From positions 1 through 58,990 of the forward strand of contig JAJDTX010000080.1 in NCBI GenBank assembly GCA_022826925.1: a DNA stretch of 58,990 nt. The letters are read 5' to 3'. The notes under the pieces are model-generated. The model was given only the letters and a program-made list of their open reading frames with translations. It did no database searches and was not told the origin of the DNA. Made by a program: the position numbers and the translations under genes. This document shows positions 17,656 to 26,842 of this stretch, piece by piece; the stretch's first letter is position 1, and every line of letters starts with the position of its first letter. The DNA is from Bryobacterales bacterium. GTDB lineage: Bacteria; Acidobacteriota; Terriglobia; Bryobacterales; UBA6623.

Positions 17656-17675
17656 CGGACCCGAGCTTCGATTGT

Positions 17676-17690
17676 ACACCGATTTTCATT
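17676..17690 (-). repeat. 15-bp inverted repeat, left copy
   Basis: On the minus strand this reads AATGAAAATCGGTGT. It overlaps the left IS end and lies 20 bases upstream of the sulfatase-like gene start at 17655. An identical copy in the opposite orientation is found at 19801-19815, beyond the right IS end. Confidence 0.85.
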
Positions 17691-17707
17691 ATCGATATAG
17701 GCACCTA
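17684..17707 (-). repeat. Left terminal inverted repeat of the IS
   Basis: Reads TTTCATTATCGATATA then GGCACCTA on the plus strand. It pairs with the complement of the right end at 19500-19522, with 16 identical outer bases and a shared ACCTA farther in. Confidence 0.8.
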
Positions 17708-17741
17708 GTTTGGGGGCACTGTGCATGGCGGGCCATCGGAA

Positions 17742-19484
17742 TTAGGAGCGCGAAGCGCCTTGGAAGACGATCTCGCGGTTGCCGAGCCAAGGGATGGCCG
17801 GGGTGCCGATGGCTTGGAGCGCCTCCAGCAGGGCGGGCAGGTCACGTTTCTTCTTCAGCGAGACGGTACAGCGGCCGGGGCTGAGGGCAATGTCGGCGCC
17901 GTTACACAGCAGCCGCTCGTACAGCGAGCGCGGGGCGAGTCGCTGGTAGCCGGGCGGCAGGTCGCGGGCGAGCAGGCGCAGCAGGTTGTAGGCCAGCACG
18001 GTCATGGTGAGGTCGAAATCGACCTTGATGACCATCGAGGTGGGCAGGCGGTTGAGGTGGAAGAAGGCGAGTTGGTCGGAGATCGATTGCTCGACCAGCC
18101 AGCGGCGGGCGTAGCGGCGCAGGATGGCGGAGAGGCTGGAGTCGAAGTCGTTGGTGATGAGCAGGACGGGGCGGCGCTGGCTGCCGCGCAGGATGGTGAT
18201 CTGGCGGATCTCGCCGAAGCCGCGCAGGGGCACGGTTTCTTCGTAGGCCGAGACTAGGCGGGTGCCCTTGGCGGCGGGCACGCGGACACTGCGCAGGGAA
18301 TCCTTGGGCAGGGCGCGGGCCTTTTCCACGAGCGCCTGGCCGCGACGGCGGACGGTGACGAAGCGGATGTCCTCACGGTCGAGGCGCGCCAGCTGGGCGT
18401 AGGTGGTGAAGCGGGAATCGAACACGAGGTAGCGCAGCTGGGAGCCGTGGCGGCGGGAGAAGTCGAGGAATTCCAAGACCGCCTCGTGCTTGCTGGCCGA
18501 GCGGATGGCGGCGTCGGAGTGCAGCAGCAGGCCGGAATCGGGATCCTGCGCGAGGGCGGCGGAAAGGCTGACGAGGGAGCGGCCACGGGTGCCGGACCAG
18601 TGTTGTTCGAGGGTGGCGTCGTCACCCCAGTGGGGCAGGGTGGTGAAGTCGAGATTGGCGCTGTCACCGAGCAGGCCCCGGGCGCTCCAAACGTCGGCCA
18701 GGGCGCCGAGCAGGCGCTGGTGCATGGCGCGCGTGGTGCGATCGGCATAGGAAGACAGCGAAGCGGTCTTGGGCAGTACGTTGAGGCCGGCGAACAGGCC
18801 CGGGCCGCGGTCCATGCACCATAGATCGTCGGCACTGTAGCGGCGCACGTCGGAGAGCTTGAGAGCGACGAAAGCGAGCACGGACTGCAGGGCCGGCAAG
18901 CAGCTGGTGCCGGGGTAGCCGGCCTGTTCGATGGCACTGTCGAGGCCGTAATGGCGGAGCCAGGGCAGCAGGCACAGCAGGCCGGCGGCCCGCTCGGACT
19001 GGAACTCTTCGCTGGCCTGCGGGTCGAGCAGAACGCTCTCCGGGGCGCGCAGGCGCGGGCTGGCGCTGGCGGCACGCTCGGCGCGGGTGCGGCGCGGCAG
19101 GCGCGCGAAGCCCTCCTCAGCGAGGATATTGCCGATCATGCGCAGGCTGGGAGCGTGGCCGGATTGGGCGTCGAGGCGGGCCTTGATATCGGGTGCGGAG
19201 AGGTTCGCCTTGCGCAGCTCGATGACGCGCTGGCGCAGCTCGTCAGGCGGCTGGCTGGGGGGCCGGCCGGGCGCGTCGGGCGGGCGGAAGAAGAAGGCGG
19301 CCGGATCGTCGAGGCGGCGGAAGTCGCGGGTGATGGCATAGACCGAGCCGACCGCGTAGCCAAAGCGGCGGGCGACGGCCTCGGCGGTGAGGCCTTCGAG
19401 GAAAAAGGCGCGCAGGACTTCATAGCGGCGCTGGCGCGGATTGCTCGGCTGGGCGAAGAAAGCGGCGGGGGAGTCGGTGGTCAC
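17742..19484 (-). CDS. IS4-superfamily DDE transposase
   Basis: A 580-aa transposase starting at GTG inside the right IS end. Residues about 1-110 hold a helix-turn-helix region (EGLTAEAVARRFGYAVGSVY and a second helical repeat, LSAPDIKARLD) for binding the inverted repeats. The catalytic RNase-H-like domain includes LDFTTLPHWGD (likely first Asp), YLVFDSRFTTYAQL (likely second Asp) and RRYARRWLVEQSISDQL, where the Glu fits the third acidic residue. The C-terminus has MTVLAYNLLRLLAR, as in IS4/IS1634-type enzymes. It appears intact. It is unrelated at the residue level to the truncated transposase at the left edge of the window. Confidence 0.88.
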   Translation of the reverse strand: MTTDSPAAFFAQPSNPRQRRYEVLRAFFLEGLTAEAVARRFGYAVGSVYAITRDFRRLDDPAAFFFRPPDAPGRPPSQPPDELRQRVIELRKANLSAPDIKARLDAQSGHAPSLRMIGNILAEEGFARLPRRTRAERAASASPRLRAPESVLLDPQASEEFQSERAAGLLCLLPWLRHYGLDSAIEQAGYPGTSCLPALQSVLAFVALKLSDVRRYSADDLWCMDRGPGLFAGLNVLPKTASLSSYADRTTRAMHQRLLGALADVWSARGLLGDSANLDFTTLPHWGDDATLEQHWSGTRGRSLVSLSAALAQDPDSGLLLHSDAAIRSASKHEAVLEFLDFSRRHGSQLRYLVFDSRFTTYAQLARLDREDIRFVTVRRRGQALVEKARALPKDSLRSVRVPAAKGTRLVSAYEETVPLRGFGEIRQITILRGSQRRPVLLITNDFDSSLSAILRRYARRWLVEQSISDQLAFFHLNRLPTSMVIKVDFDLTMTVLAYNLLRLLARDLPPGYQRLAPRSLYERLLCNGADIALSPGRCTVSLKKKRDLPALLEALQAIGTPAIPWLGNREIVFQGASRS

Positions 19485-19499
19485 TGGAGCGGCTCTAAT

Positions 19500-19522
19500 T
19501 AGGTATTATATCGATAATGAAA
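19500..19522 (+). repeat. Right terminal inverted repeat of the IS
   Basis: Reads TAGGTATTATATCGATAATG followed by AAA on the plus strand. It is the reverse complement of the left end for 16 outer bases. Confidence 0.8.
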
Positions 19523-19923
19523 CAAATCAGTCAAGGGATGTAATGCAGAGCTTAGGCGGTCCGGAAAAGTGGCAGAAAGCCTGTGGTATCAAGGTCTTGC
19601 AGCCGAATCAAGGTCCAGGGGCACCTCTGTCGGCCTGTTTTGGGTCGGGCTGGGATACCGCTCCAGCCAAGGGAAGACCGAACCGCAGCTAGGGGACGGG
19701 AGGCCCAGAAAGATTCCAAATAACTCAATCTAAAGGTGTTGCAATCGAAGTTGACGTTCCGACGCCTGATTGTGCAAGCCGGAATTAGGGTCTAATTGGA
19801 AATGAAAATCGGTGTTGTACGAACACAAGGCGCAGGCGATCCGTGCGCGGTTCTGCCCGCGCGCGGTCGCGCTCGTTCGATCTATTGCGGTATCGTTGCA
19901 GCGGCAACCGCAAGGATTCCGCT
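19523..19923. other. Intergenic region between the IS and the sulfatase gene
   Basis: I see no gene here. It holds the second copy of the 15-bp repeat. It is more AT-rich than its surroundings in places (for example 19717-19735 and 19785-19812), so a promoter for the downstream sulfatase is plausible. I cannot define -35/-10 boxes with confidence. Confidence 0.5.
19801..19815 (+). repeat. 15-bp inverted repeat, right copy
   Basis: AATGAAAATCGGTGT, identical to the minus-strand copy at 17676-17690. It lies about 108 bases before the sulfatase ATG and 279 bases outside the right IS end. It may be an operator shared by two divergent genes, or the relic of an earlier IS end plus flank. Confidence 0.85.
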
Positions 19924-21348
19924 ATGTCGCTTCGAAGTCTTGACCGCCGGCAGTTTTTCGGGGCTGCTTCTGCGCTGCTTCCCGCCGCCGCGTCGATGCG
20001 CGGCCAGTCTGCGTCGAAGCGGCCCAACATCGTCTTCTTGATGACTGACAACCACCGCTGGGACCTGCTCGGCTGTGCCGGGAACGAAATCATCCAGACG
20101 CCGAACATCGACCGGCTCGCCGAGCGCGGGACTCGCTTCGCCAACTCGTTCTGCACCACGTCGATCTGCGCGGCGACGCGGGCCAGCATCCTGACCGGGG
20201 AGTTCCGCCGCGAGCACGGCTACACGTTCACGATGCCCGCCATGAGCGTGCAACGCATGGATCGCAGCTATCCGGCCCTGCTCAAGCAGTCCGGCTATCG
20301 CACGGGCTTCGTGGGCAAGCTCGGAGTCGAGGTGGACCCGCGCGCCCCGGAGCGCATGTTCGACTTCTACCGCCGTCGCATTGCCAGCTCGACCCGCAAC
20401 CCGTACTACCGCGAAGCAGGCGACGGAAGAGTCAAGCACGTCACCACCATCAACGGGGACGATGCCGTCGAGTTCATTCGAACAAGCTCGCAGGACCAGC
20501 CGTTCTGCCTGTCCGTCAGCTTCAGCGCGCCGCATCCGGAAGACGACCACATCGACCAGTACATCTTTGACAAGGAGCTGCGCGCTCTCTACGAGCGAGA
20601 TGTCATTCCGCCTCCGCCTATCCAAGAACACGAGCACTTTCACCGGCTGCCGGGATTCATCCAAGTCTCGATGAGCCGGCAGCGCTGGTTCCGTCGGTTC
20701 GACACGCCCGAGAAGTACCAGCAAATGATGAAGGGAATGTACCGGCTCATCACAGGGGTCGACCGCCAGGTCGGCCGCATCGTGGCCGAGCTCGAGCGGC
20801 GGGGATTTGACGACAACACCGTCGTCATCTTCACCGGCGACAACGGGATCATGATCGGCGAGCAAGGCCTGACCGGGATCTGGCTGATGTACGAAGGATC
20901 CATCCGCAAGCCCCTGATCATCGCCGACCCGCGGTTGAACGAATCCCGCCACGGAGTGACCGCTGAACAGATGACGCTCAGCTTCGACTGTCCGGTGACG
21001 ATGCTGGATCTGGCCGGAGTGCCGATCCCCGATCCGATGCGCGGCCGCAGCTTGCTGCCCTTGATGCGGGGCGAAGCTCCGGACTGGCGCGAGGATTTCT
21101 TCTACGAGCACCTGTACGAGCGCGAGACCATCCCCAAGAGCGAGGGCGTGCGCACGGAGCGGTTCAAGTATGTGCGCTACTTCGAGCGCAATCCCGTGTA
21201 CGAGCAACTCTTCGACCTAGCGGCCGATCCCCACGAGATCACCAATCTCGCGGGCGATCCAAAGCATGGCCCTACATTGCGAGCGTTGCGCGCTCGGTGT
21301 GACGAGCTCCGCGACAGCGTTGGCGGACCCTATGTGCGAGGTATGTAG
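19924..21348 (+). CDS. Exported arylsulfatase-type sulfatase
   Basis: A 474-aa sulfatase that hydrolyses sulfate esters, probably from carbohydrates. The leader MSLRSLDRRQFFGAASALLP carries a twin-arginine, giving likely Tat export. Metal-binding strand: PNIVFLMTDNHRWDLLGC. The formylglycine site is SICAATRASILTG (Cys-x-Ala-x-Arg), a type I motif normally activated by a formylglycine-generating enzyme or anSME. Neither maturase is in this window. The second metal site is VVIFTGDNGIMIGEQGL. The C-terminal part carries LFDLAADPHEITNLAGDP, usual for the family. I chose the ATG at 19924 because it directly precedes the Tat motif. The partner gene across the IS is of the same superfamily but divergent. 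Confidence 0.92.
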   Translation: MSLRSLDRRQFFGAASALLPAAASMRGQSASKRPNIVFLMTDNHRWDLLGCAGNEIIQTPNIDRLAERGTRFANSFCTTSICAATRASILTGEFRREHGYTFTMPAMSVQRMDRSYPALLKQSGYRTGFVGKLGVEVDPRAPERMFDFYRRRIASSTRNPYYREAGDGRVKHVTTINGDDAVEFIRTSSQDQPFCLSVSFSAPHPEDDHIDQYIFDKELRALYERDVIPPPPIQEHEHFHRLPGFIQVSMSRQRWFRRFDTPEKYQQMMKGMYRLITGVDRQVGRIVAELERRGFDDNTVVIFTGDNGIMIGEQGLTGIWLMYEGSIRKPLIIADPRLNESRHGVTAEQMTLSFDCPVTMLDLAGVPIPDPMRGRSLLPLMRGEAPDWREDFFYEHLYERETIPKSEGVRTERFKYVRYFERNPVYEQLFDLAADPHEITNLAGDPKHGPTLRALRARCDELRDSVGGPYVRGM

Positions 21349-21513
21349 CGCGCCCTGCTACCGATAGGCCGCTTCTGCCGGTCTGCACCTGCCAGATCTG
21401 CCCGGACCGGCCGCTTGGCCTGCCCGGCCGGAGGTTCGGTCCGCGCAAAGCGACCCGGCGCGTCCCGGACCGTTGCGTTTGAACGCCTTCGACAGGTTGC
21501 GCCACACTAAGAG

Positions 21514-21882
21514 TTGGCGCTGCAGGGCAATCGGTTTCACAAGGCTGTCGGCATCGAATTCGTCGAACTCCACGAAGACGGAGCGACGATGCGCCTTGAA
21601 GTCGGCGAGGGGCATCTCAACGGCGCGGGCGTGGTCCACGGCGGTGTGACGTTCACGCTGGCCGATTCCGCTTTGGGCTACGGCATCTACAAGGTCGTCG
21701 GCAAGCCCTGCACGACCGCCGAAATGAAAATCAACTACCTCAAGCCGGTTTCTTCCGGCGTGCTGACGGCTCGTTCCTATATCTTGCGCGCGGGCCGCAG
21801 GCTGGTCGTGGCCCGGGCCGAGGTCTGCCGCGGCGAAGAGGCCGTCGCCGAAGTGCTCTCCACGTTCGCGATTCTCGGATGA
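21514..21882 (+). CDS. PaaI-like hotdog thioesterase 1
   Basis: A 122-aa hotdog-fold acyl-CoA thioesterase (4HBT/PaaI group). Seen: VGIEFVELHEDGATMRLEV, the catalytic-loop signature NGAGVVHGGVTFTLADSA, INYLKPVSSGVLTARSYIL and AEVLSTFAILG. Such enzymes hydrolyse aromatic or hydroxylated acyl-CoAs; the substrate is not predictable. The only good start is TTG. It is followed almost at once by a paralogue with the same architecture, showing a tandem duplication. Confidence 0.82.
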   Translation: MALQGNRFHKAVGIEFVELHEDGATMRLEVGEGHLNGAGVVHGGVTFTLADSALGYGIYKVVGKPCTTAEMKINYLKPVSSGVLTARSYILRAGRRLVVARAEVCRGEEAVAEVLSTFAILG

Positions 21883-21930
21883 GGCGTGGCAGGCCGCAGG
21901 GACTCGGGCAGGGGCGAGGCGGTCACTAAC

Positions 21931-22359
21931 ATGGACATTGTGAAGTCCTCTACCGCGCTATCTGGCGAGGCGCTCGACCAACTGCATCGCAGCTACATGA
22001 ACGCCCCGTTCAACCGGCTGCTGGGAATCGAGTTCGGCGAGTACCACGATGATGGCGGCGTAACGTTGCAACTTGCGCTCGACGAGCGCCACCAGAACGG
22101 TGCGGGCGTGGTTCACGGCGGCGTCATGCTGACCCTGGCTGACGCGGCCGTGAGCTACGGGATCGCGCGGTCTATCGGCAGTCGCTGTACGACCGTCGAG
22201 ATCAAGATCAACTACCTCAGGCCGGTTACCGGAGGGGTGCTCACGGCCCGGTCGCATCTGGTGCGGGCGGGCCGCAGGCTGGTTGTGGCCCGCGGAGAAG
22301 TCCACTGCGAGAGCAAGCAGGTGGCCGAGGTGCTCAGCACGTTTGCGTTGTTGGACTAG
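21931..22359 (+). CDS. PaaI-like hotdog thioesterase 2
   Basis: A 142-aa paralogue of the preceding gene. It shares NGAGVVHGGV, the TLADAAVSYGIA helix, KINYLRPVTGGVLTARSHLV and the closing AEVLSTFALLD. The N-terminus carries about 25 extra residues (MDIVKSSTALSGEALDQLHR). The ATG at 21931 is preferred; the frame is open a little further upstream but without a better start. The two proteins may form a heteromeric hotdog assembly or act as separate enzymes. Confidence 0.85.
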   Translation: MDIVKSSTALSGEALDQLHRSYMNAPFNRLLGIEFGEYHDDGGVTLQLALDERHQNGAGVVHGGVMLTLADAAVSYGIARSIGSRCTTVEIKINYLRPVTGGVLTARSHLVRAGRRLVVARGEVHCESKQVAEVLSTFALLD

Positions 22360-22397
22360 CGTCTCGTGCCGATCGAAGGATGCCGCCCCGCCATATA

Positions 22398-24926
22398 ATG
22401 GCGAGCGTGACGCGCGCTCGTGCTTTCGCGTTCCGGCTTTCCGCCTGGCTGCTCCCGTTGGCGCCAGCCGCGGCCGCCGTCGACTACGCCCGCGACATCG
22501 AACCGATCCTGCACGAGCGCTGCTATCTCTGCCACGGGGCGCAGCAGCAAATGTCCGGCCTCCGGCTCGATAGCCGCGAAGCCGCGCTCAAGGGCGGAGC
22601 TACCGGCGCTGTCATCATTCCCGGTGATCCGGCTGCGAGCAAGCTCGTCGCGCGCATCAGCAGCAGTAGCGATGGCTTTCGCATGCCGCCCGGCGGAGAG
22701 CCGCTGGGCGCGTCCGAGACATCTCTGATCAGCGCTTGGATCGCTGGCGGCGCGGTGTGGCCCGACAGCCATTCCGGCCCAGAGGCGCGTGCCCGCCAGC
22801 GGGAATCCGCCGCCGATTCGCACTGGGCGTTCCGGCCAGTCCGGCGCCCAGACCCACCTGACGTCAGCAAGGCTGACTGGGTGCGCAACCCGATTGACAG
22901 GTTCGTGCTTGCCAAGCTCGAGGCCGAGGGCCTAGCCCCGTCGCCCGAAGCGGCTCCGGACACGCTGCTGCGCCGAATCCACTTGGATCTGGTCGGATTG
23001 CCGCCCGGCAGTCTCGCCGAACCCTCCGGCGAAGACCGGTCTTCCGCCTACGAAAAGGTCGTGGACGGGCTGCTGCGGTCGCAGCATTTCGGCGAACGCT
23101 GGGCTCTGCCGTGGCTGGATCTGGCCCGGTATGCCGACAGCGAAGGCTATGAGCGCGACCCTCTGCGCCCCCACGCGTGGCGCTGGCGGCACTGGGTCAT
23201 CAACGCGATCAACCAAGACATGCCGTTCGACCGGTTCACGATCGAGCAGATCGCCGGCGATCTGCTGCCCCGAGCCACTACCGAGCAGCGCGTCGCTACC
23301 GGCTTCTTGCGCAACGGCATCAAGAACCGCGAAGCCGGCACCAAGAATGCACAGAAGCGCTTCGAAGAGACAGTTGACCGCGTCAACACGGTGGCCAACA
23401 CTTGGCTGGGCCTGACAGTCGGTTGCGCCCAGTGCCACGACCACAAGTACGACCCGATCTCCCAGCGCGAGTTTTACGGGATGTTCGCTTTCTTCCACAA
23501 TGCCGTCGAGCGCGATCTCGAAGCTCCGCTGCCGGGCGAGCTGGGCCCGCACCTGCGCACCGAGCCGGCTTACCAGCGATCGCTGGAGGAGATTCGGGAG
23601 CGCCACGGCATCCCCGCGCTGCAGGCCGAGTGGCACGAGCGCATGCTGTCCGCCATGGACCACCCGGGCGTGCGCACCGACTGGGATCATTCCGTGACCG
23701 AGTGGCGTGCCGCGAACGATCGCGCCGACTGGCTGCTGAGAGCCCCGCCAGAGCAGCTCTCCGAACTCGAGCGCGAGAAGATCGAGGCTTGGTTCCTGCG
23801 GGGCGGCGGCCCAGACTTCGCCAAGGACGAGGACGTCAAGGGCCGCATCGCACAGGCTCGCAAGGAGATCGCCGAATCAGCCGAGGGCCGCTATCAGGTC
23901 TCCCGCGCCTATGCCATGGTGGAGCGGACCGAGCCGCTGGCGGCGCGGCTCGCCCTGCGCGGCGACTACCGCGCGCTGGGCAGCGAGGTGCCTCCGGGAG
24001 TGCCGGCGGTGTTGCCTGACCTGCCTACCACTACGAGACCCGTGCGCCTGCTGCTGGCCGAATGGATCGCGTCCGAGGACAACCCGCTGACTGCCCGTGT
24101 CGAGGTCAACCGCATTTGGCAGGAGCTCTTCGGGCGGGGCTTGGTCGAGACTTCGGAAAACTTCGGCACACAAGGCGAACCGCCGTCACATCCGGCACTG
24201 CTCGACTGGCTGGCCAGCGAGTTTATGGCATCGGGCTGGAGCCGCAAGGCGATCGTGCGGATGATCGTTAGTTCGGCGACTTACCGCCAAGCCTCCGACG
24301 ACCGAGCCGATGCCCGCGAGCGCGACCCCGGCAATGCGTGGATCGCCCGCCAGAACCGGCTGCGGCTGCCCGCGGAGCTGATCCGCGACAACGCCCTGGC
24401 GGTGAGCGGCCTGTTGAACCCAGCGATCGGCGGCCAGAGCGTCTTCCCGCCGCAGCCCGGCGGCATTTCGGAATTGAGCTACTCCAAGAAGGACTGGGAC
24501 GAGGACACCGGGCCCGATCGCTATCGGCGCGGCTTGTACGTCTTCCTGCGCCGCACATCGCCCTATCCGATGCTGGTCAACTTTGACGCCCCGGACACGC
24601 TGACGAGCGTCTCCCGCAGGGAGCGGTCCAACACTTCGCTGCAGGCTCTCAACTTGCTGAACGACCCGGTCTTCCTCGAGGCGGCCGACGCCTTGGCTTA
24701 CCGTCTCATGCAGGGCGGCCAGTCCGAATTCGAGGCTAGGTTCGAACGCCTGACCAAGTGGTGCCTGAACCGCTCCCCGATCGCTGCCGAGACGGTTCAC
24801 GCCAAGCGATTCCATGCCGCGCAGCTGGAACGTTACCAAGCCCGCGGCGCTGGTGGCGAGCGGGCCGCCTGGCGCGAGCTGAGCCGGGCAATGCTCAGCC
24901 TGGACGAGTTCATCACGCGCGAATGA
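22398..24926 (+). CDS. PSCyt1-DUF1549-DUF1553 cytochrome protein
   Basis: An 842-aa exported protein of the type first noted in Planctomycetes and common in Acidobacteriota. A signal peptide runs to about residue 27. It is followed by a cytochrome-like domain with one haem-binding Cys-x2-Cys-His (CYLCH, residues 42-46). Next is a DUF1549 region (RNPIDRFVLAKLEAEGLAPS, GERWALPWLDLARYADSEGY), with a further CAQCHDHKYDPI Cys-x2-Cys-His, then DUF1553 (LLAEWIASEDNPLTARVEVN, SHPALLDWLASEFMASGW). The biochemical role of the family is not established. Partner DUF1501 proteins are usually adjacent; here one lies 12 kb away. The start follows the signal peptide logic. Confidence 0.9.
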   Translation: MASVTRARAFAFRLSAWLLPLAPAAAAVDYARDIEPILHERCYLCHGAQQQMSGLRLDSREAALKGGATGAVIIPGDPAASKLVARISSSSDGFRMPPGGEPLGASETSLISAWIAGGAVWPDSHSGPEARARQRESAADSHWAFRPVRRPDPPDVSKADWVRNPIDRFVLAKLEAEGLAPSPEAAPDTLLRRIHLDLVGLPPGSLAEPSGEDRSSAYEKVVDGLLRSQHFGERWALPWLDLARYADSEGYERDPLRPHAWRWRHWVINAINQDMPFDRFTIEQIAGDLLPRATTEQRVATGFLRNGIKNREAGTKNAQKRFEETVDRVNTVANTWLGLTVGCAQCHDHKYDPISQREFYGMFAFFHNAVERDLEAPLPGELGPHLRTEPAYQRSLEEIRERHGIPALQAEWHERMLSAMDHPGVRTDWDHSVTEWRAANDRADWLLRAPPEQLSELEREKIEAWFLRGGGPDFAKDEDVKGRIAQARKEIAESAEGRYQVSRAYAMVERTEPLAARLALRGDYRALGSEVPPGVPAVLPDLPTTTRPVRLLLAEWIASEDNPLTARVEVNRIWQELFGRGLVETSENFGTQGEPPSHPALLDWLASEFMASGWSRKAIVRMIVSSATYRQASDDRADARERDPGNAWIARQNRLRLPAELIRDNALAVSGLLNPAIGGQSVFPPQPGGISELSYSKKDWDEDTGPDRYRRGLYVFLRRTSPYPMLVNFDAPDTLTSVSRRERSNTSLQALNLLNDPVFLEAADALAYRLMQGGQSEFEARFERLTKWCLNRSPIAAETVHAKRFHAAQLERYQARGAGGERAAWRELSRAMLSLDEFITRE

Positions 24927-24957
24927 GCATGAGCCGTGCCTGCGATACGCTGGAGCC

Positions 24958-26826
24958 GTGCGTGTCGCAAGCTTGGTGATCCCTTTCATGCTGATTTCCT
25001 GCACGCCAGTTTCGGTGGATAGCCCGCCAGATCCCGCGACGGACCTGCATTCCTACGCGAACGTGTCTGCCGTGCGGATGTCGCACGTGGACTTGGACCT
25101 CGATGTGGACTTCGACTCACGGCAGTTGCGGGGCACCTGCACGCTGGACGTGAAAGGCGAGGAAGGCGACCTGGTCCTCGACACGCGCGAACTGGCCATC
25201 GACCGTGTCGAAGTCTCAGCCGACGGCGAGTCCTACCGCGAGGCTCCCTTCGAGCTCGGGGCGGAACATGCCTTCCTGGGCACTCCGCTGCGCATCGAGC
25301 GCGGCGCAGCCTCCAAGGTGCGCATCACGTACTCGACAGCCGCAGATGCTAGCGGGCTACAGTGGCTGGAACCGCGCCAGACCGCCGGTCGCGAGCAGCC
25401 CTTCCTCTATAGCCAGTCCCAAGCGATCCACGCCCGCAGCTGGATCCCGCTGCAAGACACTCCGGGTGCGCGGGTAACGTATTCTGCCCGGGTTCGCGTT
25501 CCGCAACACCTCTTGGCGGTCATGAGCGCGGAGGCGGCGTCGGCGGATCCAGCCAATGGCGAGTACGCCTTCAACATGCCATTGGCGATCCCCTCGTACT
25601 TGATCGCCCTGGCGGTCGGGGATCTGGCCTTCGAGCCGACCGGCGAGCGCACCGGGGTCTATGCCGAGCCCAGCGTGGTCAAGGCTGCCGCGAAGGAGTT
25701 CGAGGACACGGAGGCGATGATCCAGACGTCGGAATCCCTGTACGGGCCGTACCGCTGGGGACGCTACGACATCTTGGTGCTGCCGCCGGCGTTCCCGTAC
25801 GGCGGCATGGAAAACCCGCGGCTGACGTTCGTCTCTCCGACCACCATCGCGGGAGACAAGAGCTTGGTCAGCATCATCGCGCACGAACTGGCGCATTCTT
25901 GGTCCGGCAACTTGGCCACCAACGGAACCTGGCGCGATTTCTGGCTCAATGAGGGCTTCACCGTCTACATCGAGGAGCGGATCCAGGAAGCGGTGTACGG
26001 CGCGGAGCGGGCTGCGATGGACTCGTCCCTCGAAATCCAGGCCTTCAAGGAGGAATTGCAACGCTTGGACCCGCGCGACCAGGTCCTGCACGTTGATCTT
26101 TCCGGGCGCGATCCCGACGACGGCTTCACAGGCGTGCCGTACGTCAAGGGAGCGATGTTTCTGCGCACTATCGAGCGAGAGGTCGGGCGGGGCGCATTCG
26201 ACGAATTCCTGCGGGGCTACTTCGACGAGTTCGCCTTCCGCAGCGTCACCACCCGACAGTTCGCGGACTACTTGGAGGCTCACCTGCTGTCCAAGTACCC
26301 GAACGCGGAGCAGGCCATTCCCGTCCGGCAGTGGCTGGAAGAACCCGGCCTGCCGGACCATCGTCACGAGCACGTCTCAAGCGCCTTGGAAATTGCTGAC
26401 TCCGCTGCCGCGGAGTGGTTCGCTGGCAGCACCCCGGCCCGCGGCCTGGATACCGCTGGTTGGACAACCCAGCACTGGATCCGGTTCGTGCGGGCGATCC
26501 CGGAAGAAGCGGGCGGAGAGCGCTTGGCCGAGCTGGACCAAGCGTTCAACCTGACCGCGGCGACGAATGCGGAGATTCTCTGCGAATGGCTGGTGGTGGC
26601 GATCCGGAGCGGCTACGCTGCCGCAGACGCGGCGCTGAAGCAGTTCCTGACGGATGTCGGGCGGCGCAAGTTCCTCAGGCCGCTATACGCGGAGCTGGCG
26701 AAGACCGAGGCAGGCAAGGCCAAAGCCCTTGCCATCTATGCGGAAGCCAGGCCGGGATACCATCCCACGACCGTACAGATCTTCGACGAGAGCCTGGGAT
26801 GGGCCCAGGACGGCTCGGACGAGTAG
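24958..26826 (+). CDS. M1-family aminopeptidase lipoprotein (leukotriene A4 hydrolase-like)
   Basis: A 622-aa zinc aminopeptidase starting at GTG. The short leader ends in the lipobox LISC, so it is probably a membrane-anchored periplasmic lipoprotein. Seen: the exopeptidase motif GGMEN (residues 282-286), the zinc site HELAH (309-313) and Glu332 eighteen residues further (LNEGF), giving HExxH-x18-E. The proton-donor Tyr region is present, as is a C-terminal helical domain of the leukotriene A4 hydrolase type (WLEEPGLPDH onward). All catalytic residues are present. It would trim N-terminal residues from peptides. It lies 31 bases after the DUF1553 gene and may be co-transcribed with it. Confidence 0.92.
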   Translation: MRVASLVIPFMLISCTPVSVDSPPDPATDLHSYANVSAVRMSHVDLDLDVDFDSRQLRGTCTLDVKGEEGDLVLDTRELAIDRVEVSADGESYREAPFELGAEHAFLGTPLRIERGAASKVRITYSTAADASGLQWLEPRQTAGREQPFLYSQSQAIHARSWIPLQDTPGARVTYSARVRVPQHLLAVMSAEAASADPANGEYAFNMPLAIPSYLIALAVGDLAFEPTGERTGVYAEPSVVKAAAKEFEDTEAMIQTSESLYGPYRWGRYDILVLPPAFPYGGMENPRLTFVSPTTIAGDKSLVSIIAHELAHSWSGNLATNGTWRDFWLNEGFTVYIEERIQEAVYGAERAAMDSSLEIQAFKEELQRLDPRDQVLHVDLSGRDPDDGFTGVPYVKGAMFLRTIEREVGRGAFDEFLRGYFDEFAFRSVTTRQFADYLEAHLLSKYPNAEQAIPVRQWLEEPGLPDHRHEHVSSALEIADSAAAEWFAGSTPARGLDTAGWTTQHWIRFVRAIPEEAGGERLAELDQAFNLTAATNAEILCEWLVVAIRSGYAAADAALKQFLTDVGRRKFLRPLYAELAKTEAGKAKALAIYAEARPGYHPTTVQIFDESLGWAQDGSDE

Positions 26827-26842
26827 GCGCCGGTTGCTCCGC

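Larger units (their letters stand above)
17684..19522 (-). mobile_element. Complete insertion sequence with a 580-aa transposase
   Basis: About 1.84 kb bounded by matching terminal inverted repeats. Reading inward, both ends start TTTCATTATCGATATA and continue into ACCTA after two or three differing bases. The single transposase gene fills the element on the minus strand. No target-site duplication is evident at these boundaries, so the exact ends could be a few bases off. The element separates two divergently transcribed sulfatase-superfamily genes. Confidence 0.8.
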
